From NCBI RefSeq assembly GCF_014844135.1, contig NZ_CP041403.1, positions 1,426,001-1,490,000 of the forward strand: DNA of 64,000 nt, read 5' to 3'. The translations under genes were made by a program, and so were the position numbers. This document shows positions 16,555-25,304 of this stretch, piece by piece. The stretch's first letter is position 1. Every line of letters starts with the position of its first letter. This stretch comes from Arcobacter sp. FWKO B (GTDB lineage: Bacteria; Campylobacterota; Campylobacteria; Campylobacterales; Arcobacteraceae). Under the pieces are notes generated by a model. That model saw only the letters and a program-made list of their open reading frames with translations, ran no database searches and had not been told where the DNA came from.

Positions 16555-17163
16555 ATGAAATTATATTTGTTTTTGCCATTAATGGCAATACTTACATTTG
16601 GTGGATGTCTGAGTCAATTTGACTTTAATTTTAAAAGTAAAAATTTAGCTGATAATTCACAACAACTGTCTAAAGAATCACCAATAAAATCTCATACAAA
16701 TATTAAAGATTTATCAGAAAACTTAGCAACTCAACTTTTTAATACACATCTCAATATAGACACAGAAACTATACTTGTTACATCATTTGTGGATATCAAC
16801 CAATTAAATACTACTAATAATTTTGGTAGACTAGTGGCTGAAAATATGATAAATGATCTTCATACAAAAGGCTTTAGAGTAAAAGAATATAGAGGACAAA
16901 GTGCTATTAGTATCAATTCAGATGGTGAATTTCACATAACAAGAGATATAGAAAAATTATCAAAAGAGATTCAAGCTTCTTATATTTTGGTTGGTACTTA
17001 TGCAACAATGGATAACAATAAGATATCTGTAAATGCTAGAATTATTGATTTTTCAAATGGTGATATATATGCTACAGCTACATCTATATATTCACCTATT
17101 ATAAAGAATAATACAGTAAAAGCAACTCAACCAAAAACATTTGTTGATATTGTGAGGGACTAA
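16555..17163 (+). CDS. FlgO-family lipoprotein 2
   Basis: The second paralog. ATG at 16555 follows a TTGGGGA ribosome site; a TTG six codons upstream is less likely. The signal peptide ends at lipobox TFGGC. The core repeats the FlgO signatures almost word for word: SFVDINQLNTTNNFGRL, GFRVKEYRGQSAIS, DGEFHITRDIEKLSKEIQ and SYILVGTYA. It lacks the Cys-rich tail of copy 1. A TATAAT at 16521-16526 could give it a separate promoter. Its stop overlaps the next ATG by one base. Confidence 0.84.
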   Translation: MKLYLFLPLMAILTFGGCLSQFDFNFKSKNLADNSQQLSKESPIKSHTNIKDLSENLATQLFNTHLNIDTETILVTSFVDINQLNTTNNFGRLVAENMINDLHTKGFRVKEYRGQSAISINSDGEFHITRDIEKLSKEIQASYILVGTYATMDNNKISVNARIIDFSNGDIYATATSIYSPIIKNNTVKATQPKTFVDIVRD

Positions 17164-17765
17164 TGAAAACGCTATTTACTACAGTTATTTTCTTTAGTTT
17201 ATTTTTGAGTGGATGTGGTGTTATAACTAATAATTCTATTGCATTAAAATCAAATACAACAAATTTTGCAAATCTATCATCAAGACTTGTTCATGGAATA
17301 TGTACAAAAAAAGATATGGGACATGATGAAGATAAAGATTTTTATATAGTTGATTTTGTAAATATTGATAATTTAGAGAATAATTCAAAACTAGGTTTTA
17401 TACTATCAAGTCAGATTAAAAGCGATATGCTGAGTACATGTTCAAATGTTAGAATAAAAGAGTTAGAACTAGGTAAAAATATAAGACTTGGAAGAAGTGG
17501 TTCAAAAATACTTACAAGAGAGCTAGATGAGGTAAAATCAAGAGTAGTCGATGAAAACTCAAATATCATAATAGGAACATATGCAATAACTATTGATAAA
17601 CTAATACTATTTACCAAAGTTGTTGATTTGACAACAGGTGAAATAAAAGCATCATCAACAGTAAGTACACCTATAACACAAGAGATACTTGATCTTGAAG
17701 GTTATACACAAAAGTCACATACCAAACAGCAATCAAGTAATATATATAGACCTTTAGTCTTATAG
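17163..17765 (+). CDS. FlgO-like lipoprotein 3 (diverged)
   Basis: The third and most diverged copy, 200 residues, with lipobox FLSGC near residue 18. The FlgO pattern is still visible: IVDFVNIDNLENNSKLGFIL, LTRELDEVKSRV, NIIIGTYAI and FTKVVDLTTGEI. However, the GQxAIS strand is replaced by a different sequence (LGKNIRLGRSGSK). The ATG overlaps the stop of copy 2, so the two are coupled. The 3' end overlaps the convergent fliW by 6 bp. Confidence 0.78.
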   Translation: MKTLFTTVIFFSLFLSGCGVITNNSIALKSNTTNFANLSSRLVHGICTKKDMGHDEDKDFYIVDFVNIDNLENNSKLGFILSSQIKSDMLSTCSNVRIKELELGKNIRLGRSGSKILTRELDEVKSRVVDENSNIIIGTYAITIDKLILFTKVVDLTTGEIKASSTVSTPITQEILDLEGYTQKSHTKQQSSNIYRPLVL

Positions 17766-18137
17766 GTTACCATATATAATATTTTCTAAAGTTTCAAGAC
17801 CGCTTTCATTTAAATCTAATTGTATTTGACCCATAGTTAGATTTTGGTGATTTAATATAACTGGTGCAAATAAATTTACTACAGAATTTGTCGCGGGTGT
17901 TTGTAAAACAAAGATAAAAAAGATTGATATATCATTTATACTTTTAATACCTAATTTATCTATAAACCATTCTGGCAAATCAAAATCAAGATTTTTAAGA
18001 GCGTCAAAACTCAACATTCTTATCTCTATACCGCTATTTTGACTTTTAATACAAGAAAAAAAGTTATCAATTTTCTCAAGTACAAATGCCTCTTCCTCTT
18101 CAAATCCAGCAAGTGGAACTGCTACTTTGTATTCCAT
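17760..18137 (-). CDS. fliW: Flagellar assembly factor FliW
   Basis: FliW binds flagellin and the translational regulator CsrA, linking CsrA activity to flagellin demand. The 125-residue protein has the family layout: PLAGFEEEEAFVLEKID, a central segment ending NDISIFFIFVLQTP, then NLFAPVILN and a C-terminal helical tail. Most FliW proteins have F-x-x-P-ixG-f near the N-terminus, which is degenerate here. It is convergent with the FlgO-like genes. No csrA is in the window. Confidence 0.8.
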   Translation of the reverse strand: MEYKVAVPLAGFEEEEAFVLEKIDNFFSCIKSQNSGIEIRMLSFDALKNLDFDLPEWFIDKLGIKSINDISIFFIFVLQTPATNSVVNLFAPVILNHQNLTMGQIQLDLNESGLETLENIIYGNL

Positions 18138-18181
18138 ACTTTTACCTTAGTAATATTTTGTTGAGTTTATCAAAAATTTAC

Positions 18182-18949
18182 TTATAATATAATAACTTCA
18201 GGTTCTAATTTTATCCCATATTGTTTTAAAATCTTACTTTGTGCAAGTTCTATTAAGGATAAAGCATCTTCATATGTACCATTACCATAGTTAACCAAAA
18301 AATTTGCATGTATTTGGCTAAAGCCCATATCACCTATTTTATACCCTTTTAAACCAACTGATTCTATTAGTCTCCCAGCATAATCTCCAACAGGGTTTTT
18401 AAAGCAACTACCAGCAGATTTTTCTTTTGGTTGATTTGATCTCATTTTGGTAAATATCTCAACTTTTTGTCTGTCAAATCCACTATTAAGTGAAAACACA
18501 GCTTCATAAACAATATCCTTGATATTTGTTGTTCTATAGCCATATTTAATATCATCTTTAGAGATATAGCCATCTTTTGTTTTTATTTTTACAATATGAT
18601 TAAATATTTCCCACTCTTTTAATCCAGCATTCATTTTGATAAGTCCACCTATAGTTCCAGGTAAATGGGATAAAAACTCCAAATTAGCAAGATTATGTTT
18701 TTTTGTGTAGTTAAATAATTTACTACTTTTAGTAGCACATCCAACATAAATCAATCCATCATCACCCAATTGTATATAATCAAATGCTTTACCCAAAACT
18801 GCTAGTTTGGTATCACAGTTACCAATGAGTAAGTTATTAGCCCGTCCTATGATGTAATAATCACTATAATCACCTATTGCATCAATCTCTAAAACATCAC
18901 AAATAGGTCCAATACCAATAGAGCTATATTTTGCAAAATCAATTGTCAT
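18182..18949 (-). CDS. murB: UDP-N-acetylenolpyruvoylglucosamine reductase
   Basis: FAD-dependent reductase that completes UDP-MurNAc in peptidoglycan synthesis. At 255 residues it is the short form typical of Campylobacterota. Visible motifs are YSSIGIGP at the start, IIGRANNLLIG for FAD contact, FLSHLPGTIGGLIKMNAG near residue 92 and EKSAGSCFKNPVG with the catalytic serine near 180, then GFSQIHANFLVNYGNGT. The ATG overlaps the end of mqnD by 11 bp, so the two are co-transcribed. Confidence 0.95.
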   Translation of the reverse strand: MTIDFAKYSSIGIGPICDVLEIDAIGDYSDYYIIGRANNLLIGNCDTKLAVLGKAFDYIQLGDDGLIYVGCATKSSKLFNYTKKHNLANLEFLSHLPGTIGGLIKMNAGLKEWEIFNHIVKIKTKDGYISKDDIKYGYRTTNIKDIVYEAVFSLNSGFDRQKVEIFTKMRSNQPKEKSAGSCFKNPVGDYAGRLIESVGLKGYKIGDMGFSQIHANFLVNYGNGTYEDALSLIELAQSKILKQYGIKLEPEVIIL

Positions 18950-19805
18950 AACGGAGGCTTTTGTACTCTTTAGGTAGCATATAATCTTGTGCTACTATGA
19001 TATCTTTGTAAAACCCTTTTTCAAAACCTATTTTGTAAAGTAGGTTAATAGCTTTTAGTTGGAGTTCACTAAGTTCTATTGATTCTTCATTTGCATAAAG
19101 ATTTAGATAAGTTTGCAATGTATCATAATCAACCCTTACCAAATCTCGCTCAAGTAGCATTTTTGACATAAGATGTTTTTGATTGTGCGCAACTTTTACA
19201 GCTTTTATAAGAGTATCTTCATATTCTATTGCTTTTAGTAAAGGGATTGAGCGTCTAATAGCCATCCCACCAAGAGGTAGTGGTATTCCCTCTCCAGCTA
19301 GTTCTACCCATATATCCCAAATCTCTTTTTCAACTTCAAGCAAGTGACTATATTCTAAGATTGATTCATGGATAAGTACACCAGCATCCACAACTCCATC
19401 TAAAACAGCCTTTTCAATGTCAAGAAAATTCATATAAGTAATTTTTGCATTTGGATATGCTATTTTAAAAAGTAGTGCATTAGTTGTATAGTGCCCACTT
19501 AGAGCTACTTTGAAATTAGGTTTTAGTTTTTTATCTTTTAGTTTCACTAGCTTTGGTCCATAACCATTACCAAAACTTACAGCAGTTCTAAGAAGAGCAT
19601 AGTCATCTTTTATAAAAGGATAAAGTCCAAAACTTATAGCACTAATATCATAAGTTCCTTTTAGTGCTTCTTGATTTAAAGTCTCTATATCAAGAGCTAT
19701 ATTATCAAAGGTTGTATTTTTTAGTTCTACCCAGCCAAATTTGATTGCATAATACATAAATATATCATCAGCATCAGGTGAATGGGCAATAGAGATTTGT
19801 GACAT
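18939..19805 (-). CDS. mqnD: 1,4-dihydroxy-6-naphthoate synthase (futalosine menaquinone pathway)
   Basis: MqnD converts cyclic dehypoxanthinylfutalosine to dihydroxynaphthoate in the alternative menaquinone pathway, the usual route in Campylobacterota. The start MSQISIAHSPDADDIFMYYA is diagnostic. Further signatures are DISAISFGLYPFIKDDYALL, the substrate-loop SFGNGYGPKLV, and GVVDAGVLIHE. ATG at 19805 follows AGAGGA at a good distance; an in-frame extension of 12 codons upstream is unconserved-looking and was dropped. It is divergent from hrcA. Confidence 0.94.
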   Translation of the reverse strand: MSQISIAHSPDADDIFMYYAIKFGWVELKNTTFDNIALDIETLNQEALKGTYDISAISFGLYPFIKDDYALLRTAVSFGNGYGPKLVKLKDKKLKPNFKVALSGHYTTNALLFKIAYPNAKITYMNFLDIEKAVLDGVVDAGVLIHESILEYSHLLEVEKEIWDIWVELAGEGIPLPLGGMAIRRSIPLLKAIEYEDTLIKAVKVAHNQKHLMSKMLLERDLVRVDYDTLQTYLNLYANEESIELSELQLKAINLLYKIGFEKGFYKDIIVAQDYMLPKEYKSLRYDN

Positions 19806-19881
19806 AGTAATCCTCTTATTTATATTCTTTAGTAAAAACATAGTTTTTGTATTTTATCAAATAAAATTTTAAATATACCAC

Positions 19882-19911
19882 TTGACAAATATAGACTCAA
19901 TATTGTATAAT
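19882..19911 (+). promoter_or_regulatory. Sigma-70 promoter of the hrcA-grpE-dnaK operon
   Basis: A textbook -35 TTGACA at 19882-19887 and -10 TATAAT at 19906-19911 with 18 bp between them. The CIRCE operator starts 3 bp after the -10, so bound HrcA would cover the transcription start. Confidence 0.85.
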
Positions 19912-19914
19912 ACT

Positions 19915-19941
19915 TTAGCAGTTCAGATATATGAGTGCTAA
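19915..19941 (+). promoter_or_regulatory. CIRCE operator (HrcA binding site)
   Basis: TTAGCAGTT at 19915-19923, 9 bp spacer, GAGTGCTAA at 19933-19941. The consensus is TTAGCACTC-N9-GAGTGCTAA, so the right arm is perfect and the left arm differs at two positions. The ATG at 19931 lies inside this operator, which argues against it as the hrcA start. Confidence 0.9.
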
Positions 19942-19963
19942 ACAAATTAAAAAGAGACTTAAT

Positions 19964-20752
19964 ATGATTGATAAAAAAGAGTTTTTGTTAGAATCAATTA
20001 TAAAAGCTTATATTCTAAACTTGGAGCCAATAGGTTCATCTCAATTAAAGCAGATGTATGACTTGGAGTACTCTAGTGCTACAATAAGAGGTTATTTCAA
20101 AAAGCTTGGAGATGAGGGTTATTTGATACAAGAGCATGTGAGTAGTGGGCGTATACCTTCAGCAGATGCACTTAAGGATTATTGGACTTTTAATTTAGAT
20201 TATACAAATCAAGCTATTGATTACCAACTTTTACAAAGATATGCTAAACATATGGGTTTAAGTGTAGCTTTAAAACAAGATTTAGATGCTACTTTGGAAG
20301 AAGTGTTAGAGATAAACAAAAACTACATATTTCTTAAGTTTCAAGATTTTGGTATCACCATTAAGTATACTAGTGCAATATATAGATTTTTACAAGATAT
20401 GATAAATCTAAGTGTTGAGCAGTTGTTATCTGTAGCAAAGCAAGTTGGTGCTTATGAGTTATACAGTGAGCTTTCAAATAAGTTGCAACATAGCTCTTAT
20501 GAGATTATCAATATAAAAGAGTACTTATCCTTGGTATTATCATATGATATAAGTGATAGTACAGTATCAAGTTTTTTAAATGGTACGATATTTGATAATT
20601 TAAAAGATGGATTATATTTTGAGAATTTATTACCAAAAGGATACATGGGTGTATGTAGTACTAGTAAAATTAATGGTAAAAATACTAAAATGTTGGTAAT
20701 AGGAAATCTAACAAAAGATTATATTAATTTTTATGAAAGGATAGCTGCATGA
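19964..20752 (+). CDS. hrcA: Heat-inducible transcription repressor HrcA
   Basis: HrcA binds CIRCE and represses chaperone genes, with activity tuned by chaperone availability. The N-terminal winged helix is recognisable in LEPIGSSQLKQMY, YSSATIRGYFKKLGDEGYL and HVSSGRIPSADAL. The C-terminal region has the small GAF-like core. ATG at 19964 gives 262 residues, shorter than the ~340 usual elsewhere but normal for this phylum. An upstream in-frame ATG (19931) falls inside the operator. It overlaps grpE by 4 bp and so represses its own operon. Confidence 0.92.
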   Translation: MIDKKEFLLESIIKAYILNLEPIGSSQLKQMYDLEYSSATIRGYFKKLGDEGYLIQEHVSSGRIPSADALKDYWTFNLDYTNQAIDYQLLQRYAKHMGLSVALKQDLDATLEEVLEINKNYIFLKFQDFGITIKYTSAIYRFLQDMINLSVEQLLSVAKQVGAYELYSELSNKLQHSSYEIINIKEYLSLVLSYDISDSTVSSFLNGTIFDNLKDGLYFENLLPKGYMGVCSTSKINGKNTKMLVIGNLTKDYINFYERIAA

Positions 20753-21303
20753 GTGAAAATAAAGAAAATTTAGACAATATAGAACAAACAGAAGCTGAAC
20801 TACAAAGTGAAGAAGTTGAATCTCAAGAGGGGATTGTAATTGATGAAGTGGCTATTTTAGAAGCAAAACTAAAAGAAGCAGAAGAAAAGTATTTAAGAGT
20901 ACATGCTGATTTTGAAAATATTAAAAAAAGAATGGAAAAAGACAAAATCCAAGCTATAGAATATGCTAGTGAGAGATTTGCAAAAGATTTATTAAATCCT
21001 ATTGATTCATTGGAGTTTGCAATAGCTAGTTTAGATAATAGTGAAGCTGACCCAACTGAACTTTTGGCTAAAGTAAAAGAAGGAATAGAGCTAACAATAA
21101 AAAGCTTTAAAAGTGCCTTTGAAAAGCACGGCATTGAGCTAGTAGATGTGGATAGTGGGTTTGACCCAAATCTTCATGATGCAGTAATGCATGCCGAAAG
21201 TGATAACCACGATGAAGGTGAGATAGTACAAGTGCTTCAAAAAGGGTATAAGTACAAAGAGAGGTTGTTAAGACCAGCAATGGTATCAATCTGTAAAAAA
21301 TAG
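20749..21303 (+). CDS. grpE: Nucleotide exchange factor GrpE
   Basis: Co-chaperone that releases ADP from DnaK. It has 184 residues: an acidic, disordered first 40, then the long coiled coil (ILEAKLKEAEEKYLRVHADF, ENIKKRMEKDK) and the C-terminal beta-wing domain with FDPNLHDAVMHAESD and GYKYKERLLRPAMVSICK. The start overlaps hrcA as ATGA. A long hairpin separates it from dnaK. Confidence 0.96.
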   Translation: MSENKENLDNIEQTEAELQSEEVESQEGIVIDEVAILEAKLKEAEEKYLRVHADFENIKKRMEKDKIQAIEYASERFAKDLLNPIDSLEFAIASLDNSEADPTELLAKVKEGIELTIKSFKSAFEKHGIELVDVDSGFDPNLHDAVMHAESDNHDEGEIVQVLQKGYKYKERLLRPAMVSICKK

Positions 21304-21304
21304 T

Positions 21305-21373
21305 TTAGAAATTTATCTTTTTGGACATTTCTGCGTTGTAGCCTTGGACTGCCTCAAAAATATAAATTTCTAA
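21305..21373 (+). repeat. Long hairpin between grpE and dnaK
   Basis: Arms 21305-21323 and 21355-21373 are complementary at 18 of 19 positions, with a 31-nt loop. The outer 12 pairs are perfect. It starts 2 bp after the grpE stop, and about 95 nt separate it from dnaK. There is no U-tract, so it is not a standard terminator. A processing site, a stability element or a dispersed palindromic repeat are all possible. Confidence 0.7.
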
Positions 21374-21468
21374 GGGTGTGAGTGATGACCGAAAAGTCGT
21401 TAAACTAGAAAATAATTTAACATTAAAAATTTAAAACAAAAAAGAAAACTTATAAAAAAGGATATAAA

Positions 21469-23361
21469 ATGAGTAAAGTAATAGGTATAGATTTAGGAAC
21501 AACAAACTCTTGTATGGCTATATATGAGGGTGGTGAAGCGAAAATTATTCAAAACAAAGAGGGTAAAAATACGACTCCTTCTGTTGTAGCTTTTACAGAC
21601 AAAGGTGAAGTTCTTGTAGGTGATCCTGCAAAAAGACAAGCTATCACAAATCCAGAAAAAACTATATATTCTATCAAAAGAATTATGGGTTTAATGATGG
21701 ATGAAAAAAATGCACAATCAGCTCAAAGCAAAGTAGGGTATAAAATAGTAAACAGAAACGGTGCAGCTGCTGTTGAGGTTGCTGGTAAAGTTTATACTCC
21801 ACAAGAAATTAGTGCAAAAATCTTAGCAAAATTAAAATCAGATGCAGAAAGCTATCTTGGACAACCAGTTACTGACGCTGTTATTACAGTTCCAGCGTAT
21901 TTCAACGATGCACAAAGAAAAGCGACGCAAGAAGCAGGGACAATCGCAGGATTAAATGTACTAAGAATCATCAATGAGCCTACAGCTGCATCACTAGCTT
22001 ACGGACTTGATAAAAAAGGTGAAGAAAAAGTAATGGTTTATGACCTTGGTGGTGGAACATTCGATGTTACTGTACTTGAAATTGGTGATGGTACATTTGA
22101 AGTTCTTTCAACTGATGGAAATGCGTTCTTAGGTGGAGATGACTTCGATAACAGAATCATTGATTGGTTGGCAAATGAATTTAAAGGTGAGTACGGTATA
22201 GACCTTAAAGCTGATAAAATGGCTTTACAAAGATTAAAAGATGCGGCTGAAAATGCTAAAAAAGAGCTTTCAAGTGCAGCTGAGACTGAAATCAATTTAC
22301 CATTTATCACAGCAGATGCAACAGGTCCAAAACACCTTGTAAAAACTCTAACAAGAGCAAAATTTGAGTCAATGACTGAAGATTTGGTATCAGAAACGCT
22401 AGCTCATATTAATACTGCACTTAAAGATTCAGGTTTAAGCAAAGGTGAAATCCAAGAGATTATCATGGTTGGTGGAAGTATTAGAATCCCAAAAGTTCAA
22501 GAAGTTGTTAAAAATTTCTTCGGTAAAGAACTAAACAAAGGGGTAAATCCTGATGAGGTTGTTGCCGCTGGTGCTGCTGTTCAAGGTGGAGTATTAAAAG
22601 GTGATGTAAAAGATGTATTATTACTTGATGTTACGCCATTAAGCCTTGGAATTGAGACTTTAGGTGGAGTTGCTACAAAACTTATCGAAAAAGGTACAAC
22701 TATACCTGTTAAAAAATCACAAGTTTTTTCAACAGCAGAAGACAACCAACCAGCAGTTTCAATCCATGTAGTTCAAGGTGAAAGAGAATTTGCAAGAGAT
22801 AATAAATCTTTAGGTATGTTTGAACTAAGAGATATTCCAGCTGCTCCAAGAGGTGTACCTCAAATTGAAGTTACATTTGATATAGATGCAAACGGTGTAT
22901 TAAATGTATCAGCAAAAGATAAAGGTACAGGTAAAGAGAGCAAAATTACAATTAGCGGAAGTTCAGGACTAAGTGATGATGAAATCCAAAGAATGGTAAA
23001 CGAAGCTGAAGCAAACAAAGAAGCTGACCAAAAGAAAAAAGAGTTGATTGATACTAAAAATCAAGCAGAAGCTTTGTTACACAGCACTAAGAAATCTTTA
23101 GAAGAAAACAAAGGTGTAGTAACTCCTGAAGAAGAACAAGCTATTATTGATGCTGGTGCAGCTTTGGAAGAGGTACTAAAAAATGAAAATGCAACAAAAG
23201 AAGAAATTGATGCAAAAGTACAAGCTCTAACAGCTGCAAGTCATAAACTAGCTGAAGCTATGTACAAAAAAGAGCAAGGCGGATGTGCAGATGGAAGTTG
23301 TAACCCAAATGACAAAAAAAAGAAAAAAGATGACGATGTAATTGACGCAGAAGTTGAGTAA
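21469..23361 (+). CDS. dnaK: Chaperone DnaK (Hsp70)
   Basis: A complete 630-residue Hsp70. The ATPase domain starts [14 protein letters not shown] and has [27 protein letters not shown] and [14 protein letters not shown]. The substrate-binding domain follows the linker region [18 protein letters not shown]. The helical lid ends in a Lys/Asp-rich tail. Ribosome site AAAGGA. It belongs to the hrcA-grpE operon under CIRCE control, but no second CIRCE was found directly in front of it. No dnaJ is next to it. Confidence 0.98.
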   Translation: MSKVIGIDLGTTNSCMAIYEGGEAKIIQNKEGKNTTPSVVAFTDKGEVLVGDPAKRQAITNPEKTIYSIKRIMGLMMDEKNAQSAQSKVGYKIVNRNGAAAVEVAGKVYTPQEISAKILAKLKSDAESYLGQPVTDAVITVPAYFNDAQRKATQEAGTIAGLNVLRIINEPTAASLAYGLDKKGEEKVMVYDLGGGTFDVTVLEIGDGTFEVLSTDGNAFLGGDDFDNRIIDWLANEFKGEYGIDLKADKMALQRLKDAAENAKKELSSAAETEINLPFITADATGPKHLVKTLTRAKFESMTEDLVSETLAHINTALKDSGLSKGEIQEIIMVGGSIRIPKVQEVVKNFFGKELNKGVNPDEVVAAGAAVQGGVLKGDVKDVLLLDVTPLSLGIETLGGVATKLIEKGTTIPVKKSQVFSTAEDNQPAVSIHVVQGEREFARDNKSLGMFELRDIPAAPRGVPQIEVTFDIDANGVLNVSAKDKGTGKESKITISGSSGLSDDEIQRMVNEAEANKEADQKKKELIDTKNQAEALLHSTKKSLEENKGVVTPEEEQAIIDAGAALEEVLKNENATKEEIDAKVQALTAASHKLAEAMYKKEQGGCADGSCNPNDKKKKKDDDVIDAEVE

Positions 23362-23370
23362 TTAAAAAAA

Positions 23371-23435
23371 GGATGAAGGACGAATGTTTGAAGGAAAAAC
23401 AAATTCTTATCACTCCTTCACCCTTCACCCTTAGC
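23371..23435. repeat. Inverted heptamer arrays downstream of dnaK
   Basis: Plus-strand units GGATGAA and GGACGAA (23371-23384) face CCTTCAC, CCTTCAC and CCTTAGC (23415-23435), which are the reverse complement of the same type. The two arrays match over about 13 of 16 bases and can form a stem around about 30 nt. The structure starts 10 bp after dnaK and may act as its transcript end. Confidence 0.7.
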
Positions 23436-23532
23436 TCCTAAACTACCATATCTAAAAATAAAAGTATTATTTTTATTAAGTTATTATTATTTTGCATATA
23501 TAATTTAAACTTATTTCTGATAAAATTTTCCA

Positions 23533-24645
23533 ATGAAAAAAATATATATATCCTTATTTATAATATTATGTATAACACTACTTATAATCATCTATAAAGT
23601 TAGTCAAAAAATAGATGAAAAAAATCATCTAGCAGTATATGACAATATCAACAAAGTCCTAAACTTTCATATTCATGAAGAAGAAAAATTGGCTTTATCT
23701 ATAGCATTGTCTTCAAGCAAGAATGATGCGGTCAAGGAAGCATTGGTAAATGAAGATGAAGATAAAGCATATGCTATTTTACAAGATAGTATTTCATACC
23801 TAACCCAATTTATAGAGTCTAAAAATCTCTATTCTCAGATTTTAACTAAGGATTTATTTGTTCTTGCACGAAGTTGGGATCAGTTATATAGCGGGATGCC
23901 ACTTGAGTACTTTAGGGAAGATTTATATGAGGTGATAACAACCTACAAGCCAAAAGTTGAGATTGAAGTTGGAAGACTTTTAAGTATCAAGGCAACATCG
24001 CCTATTATATACGAAGAAGATGTATTAGGTATGTTTGAAATAGTAGTTTTGCTTGATACTATTGTTGAACAATTGAGACGGTTAAATATAGAATTATTAC
24101 CGATAATGAATACAGTTTATTTGGATAAAGCATATCTTATGGAACTCAATGAAGCTGTTCAAAAAGAGTATGTATTGGTAAATAAGAATTATAATATAAA
24201 AAGCTTAGAGATATTAAATAAACTCTCTTCAAATGAATTTATTGAACTTAAAAATGATAATTTCTTAATTAAAGATGGCTATTATATCTCAAGTTATCCT
24301 ATGAAAAATTCAAAAAACAAAGAATTAGGTAAGTTTGTTGTAATGATAGGATATGCTGATATAAATGAACTTTGGAATTTACAAAACTCTTTTATAAAAA
24401 ATATCATTGATATGAGTAGTACAAAAGAAGATATTTATAATTATGTAAAATACAAGGATAAAAATCTTTTTATGAATATTGACAAGGGTTATATTGCAAA
24501 TATAAAAGATTTGGTTGACCAAAATGATCTTGTTGAGTTTGAGGAAGTGGCTTTTCATAAACTTTCTAATCTTTCAAAAGAAGAATTGATTAATTTTATT
24601 TTACAAAAACCCAAGTTAAAGAATATAAGAGGTGATATAAAATGA
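23533..24645 (+). CDS. Membrane-anchored periplasmic sensor protein (Cache-like)
   Basis: A 370-residue protein with one N-terminal membrane segment (about 5-22) and a large periplasmic part. The region IHEEEKLALSIALSSSKNDAVKEALVNED is a long helix with a downstream beta-rich domain (LLSIKATSPIIYEEDVLGMFEIVVLLD), the layout of double-Cache sensors. It has no kinase or methyl-accepting domain. It overlaps a response regulator by 4 bp, which overlaps a histidine kinase. I infer a sensory partner of that kinase, forming a three-component system in front of the sox genes. Its ligand, possibly a reduced sulfur compound, is unknown. Confidence 0.7.
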   Translation: MKKIYISLFIILCITLLIIIYKVSQKIDEKNHLAVYDNINKVLNFHIHEEEKLALSIALSSSKNDAVKEALVNEDEDKAYAILQDSISYLTQFIESKNLYSQILTKDLFVLARSWDQLYSGMPLEYFREDLYEVITTYKPKVEIEVGRLLSIKATSPIIYEEDVLGMFEIVVLLDTIVEQLRRLNIELLPIMNTVYLDKAYLMELNEAVQKEYVLVNKNYNIKSLEILNKLSSNEFIELKNDNFLIKDGYYISSYPMKNSKNKELGKFVVMIGYADINELWNLQNSFIKNIIDMSSTKEDIYNYVKYKDKNLFMNIDKGYIANIKDLVDQNDLVEFEEVAFHKLSNLSKEELINFILQKPKLKNIRGDIK

Positions 24646-25304
24646 ATATATTATTACTAGAAGATGAATACTCTTTGCGTAAATCTATTAAAGAATTATT
24701 GGAAGATGTTGGATATTTAATAGATGATTATGCAAATGGTGATGATGCATACGATGCAATTTTTAGCAAAACATATGACCTTTTAATACTTGATGTTAAT
24801 GTTCCTGGAATTAAGGGTTTTGAGCTACTTGAAAAGATAAGGCAAGATGGTATTGAAACTCCAGTAATCTTTACAACATCTTTGACTGATATAGATGATG
24901 TAACAAGGGCATTTGGTAGTGGGTGTTGTGATTATTTAAAAAAGCCCTTTGATATGGCTGAACTTAGACTAAGGGTTGAGAATGCATTAAAGCATAATTT
25001 TAAATATATAAAAAAAGAGATACCTCTTTCAAGTGGATATGTGTATGATACACAATGTTTTGCATTAAAAAAAGATGGTATTATTTTACAATTATCCAAA
25101 ACTGAGAAAATGCTAATAGAACTTTTTATAAAACACAAAAATCAAATTGTAACACCAGATATGATTGTATATTATATTTGGGCAGATGAAATTGTAGACC
25201 CTGCTAATGTAAGAGTACAGGTCAATAATCTTCGTAAAAAACTTGATAAAGATTTGATAGTTAATGTAAGAGGCTTAGGATATAAACTTGAATCTTCAAA
25301 TTGA
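24642..25304 (+). CDS. OmpR-family response regulator
   Basis: A 220-residue two-domain regulator. The receiver domain has the acidic pair LLEDEYSLR, phospho-Asp near residue 51 in LLILDVNVPG, TTSLTD and the Lys in DYLKKPFD. The C-terminal winged helix has LSKTEKMLIELFIKHKN and VRVQVNNLRKKLDKD followed by VRGLGYKLE. It is coupled to the sensor gene (ATGA) and to the kinase gene (17-bp overlap). The 11-bp-spaced direct repeats at 26487 in front of soxX are its likely target. Confidence 0.93.
   Translation: MNILLLEDEYSLRKSIKELLEDVGYLIDDYANGDDAYDAIFSKTYDLLILDVNVPGIKGFELLEKIRQDGIETPVIFTTSLTDIDDVTRAFGSGCCDYLKKPFDMAELRLRVENALKHNFKYIKKEIPLSSGYVYDTQCFALKKDGIILQLSKTEKMLIELFIKHKNQIVTPDMIVYYIWADEIVDPANVRVQVNNLRKKLDKDLIVNVRGLGYKLESSN

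Noticed and set aside
19931-19963. Upstream ATG as the hrcA start
   Set aside because: It lies inside the CIRCE operator 20 bp after the -10 and lacks a ribosome site. The ATG at 19964 starts where HrcA homology starts.
21304-21468. Second CIRCE in front of dnaK
   Set aside because: No TTAGCACTC-N9-GAGTGCTAA pattern is present; the inverted repeat there is unrelated.
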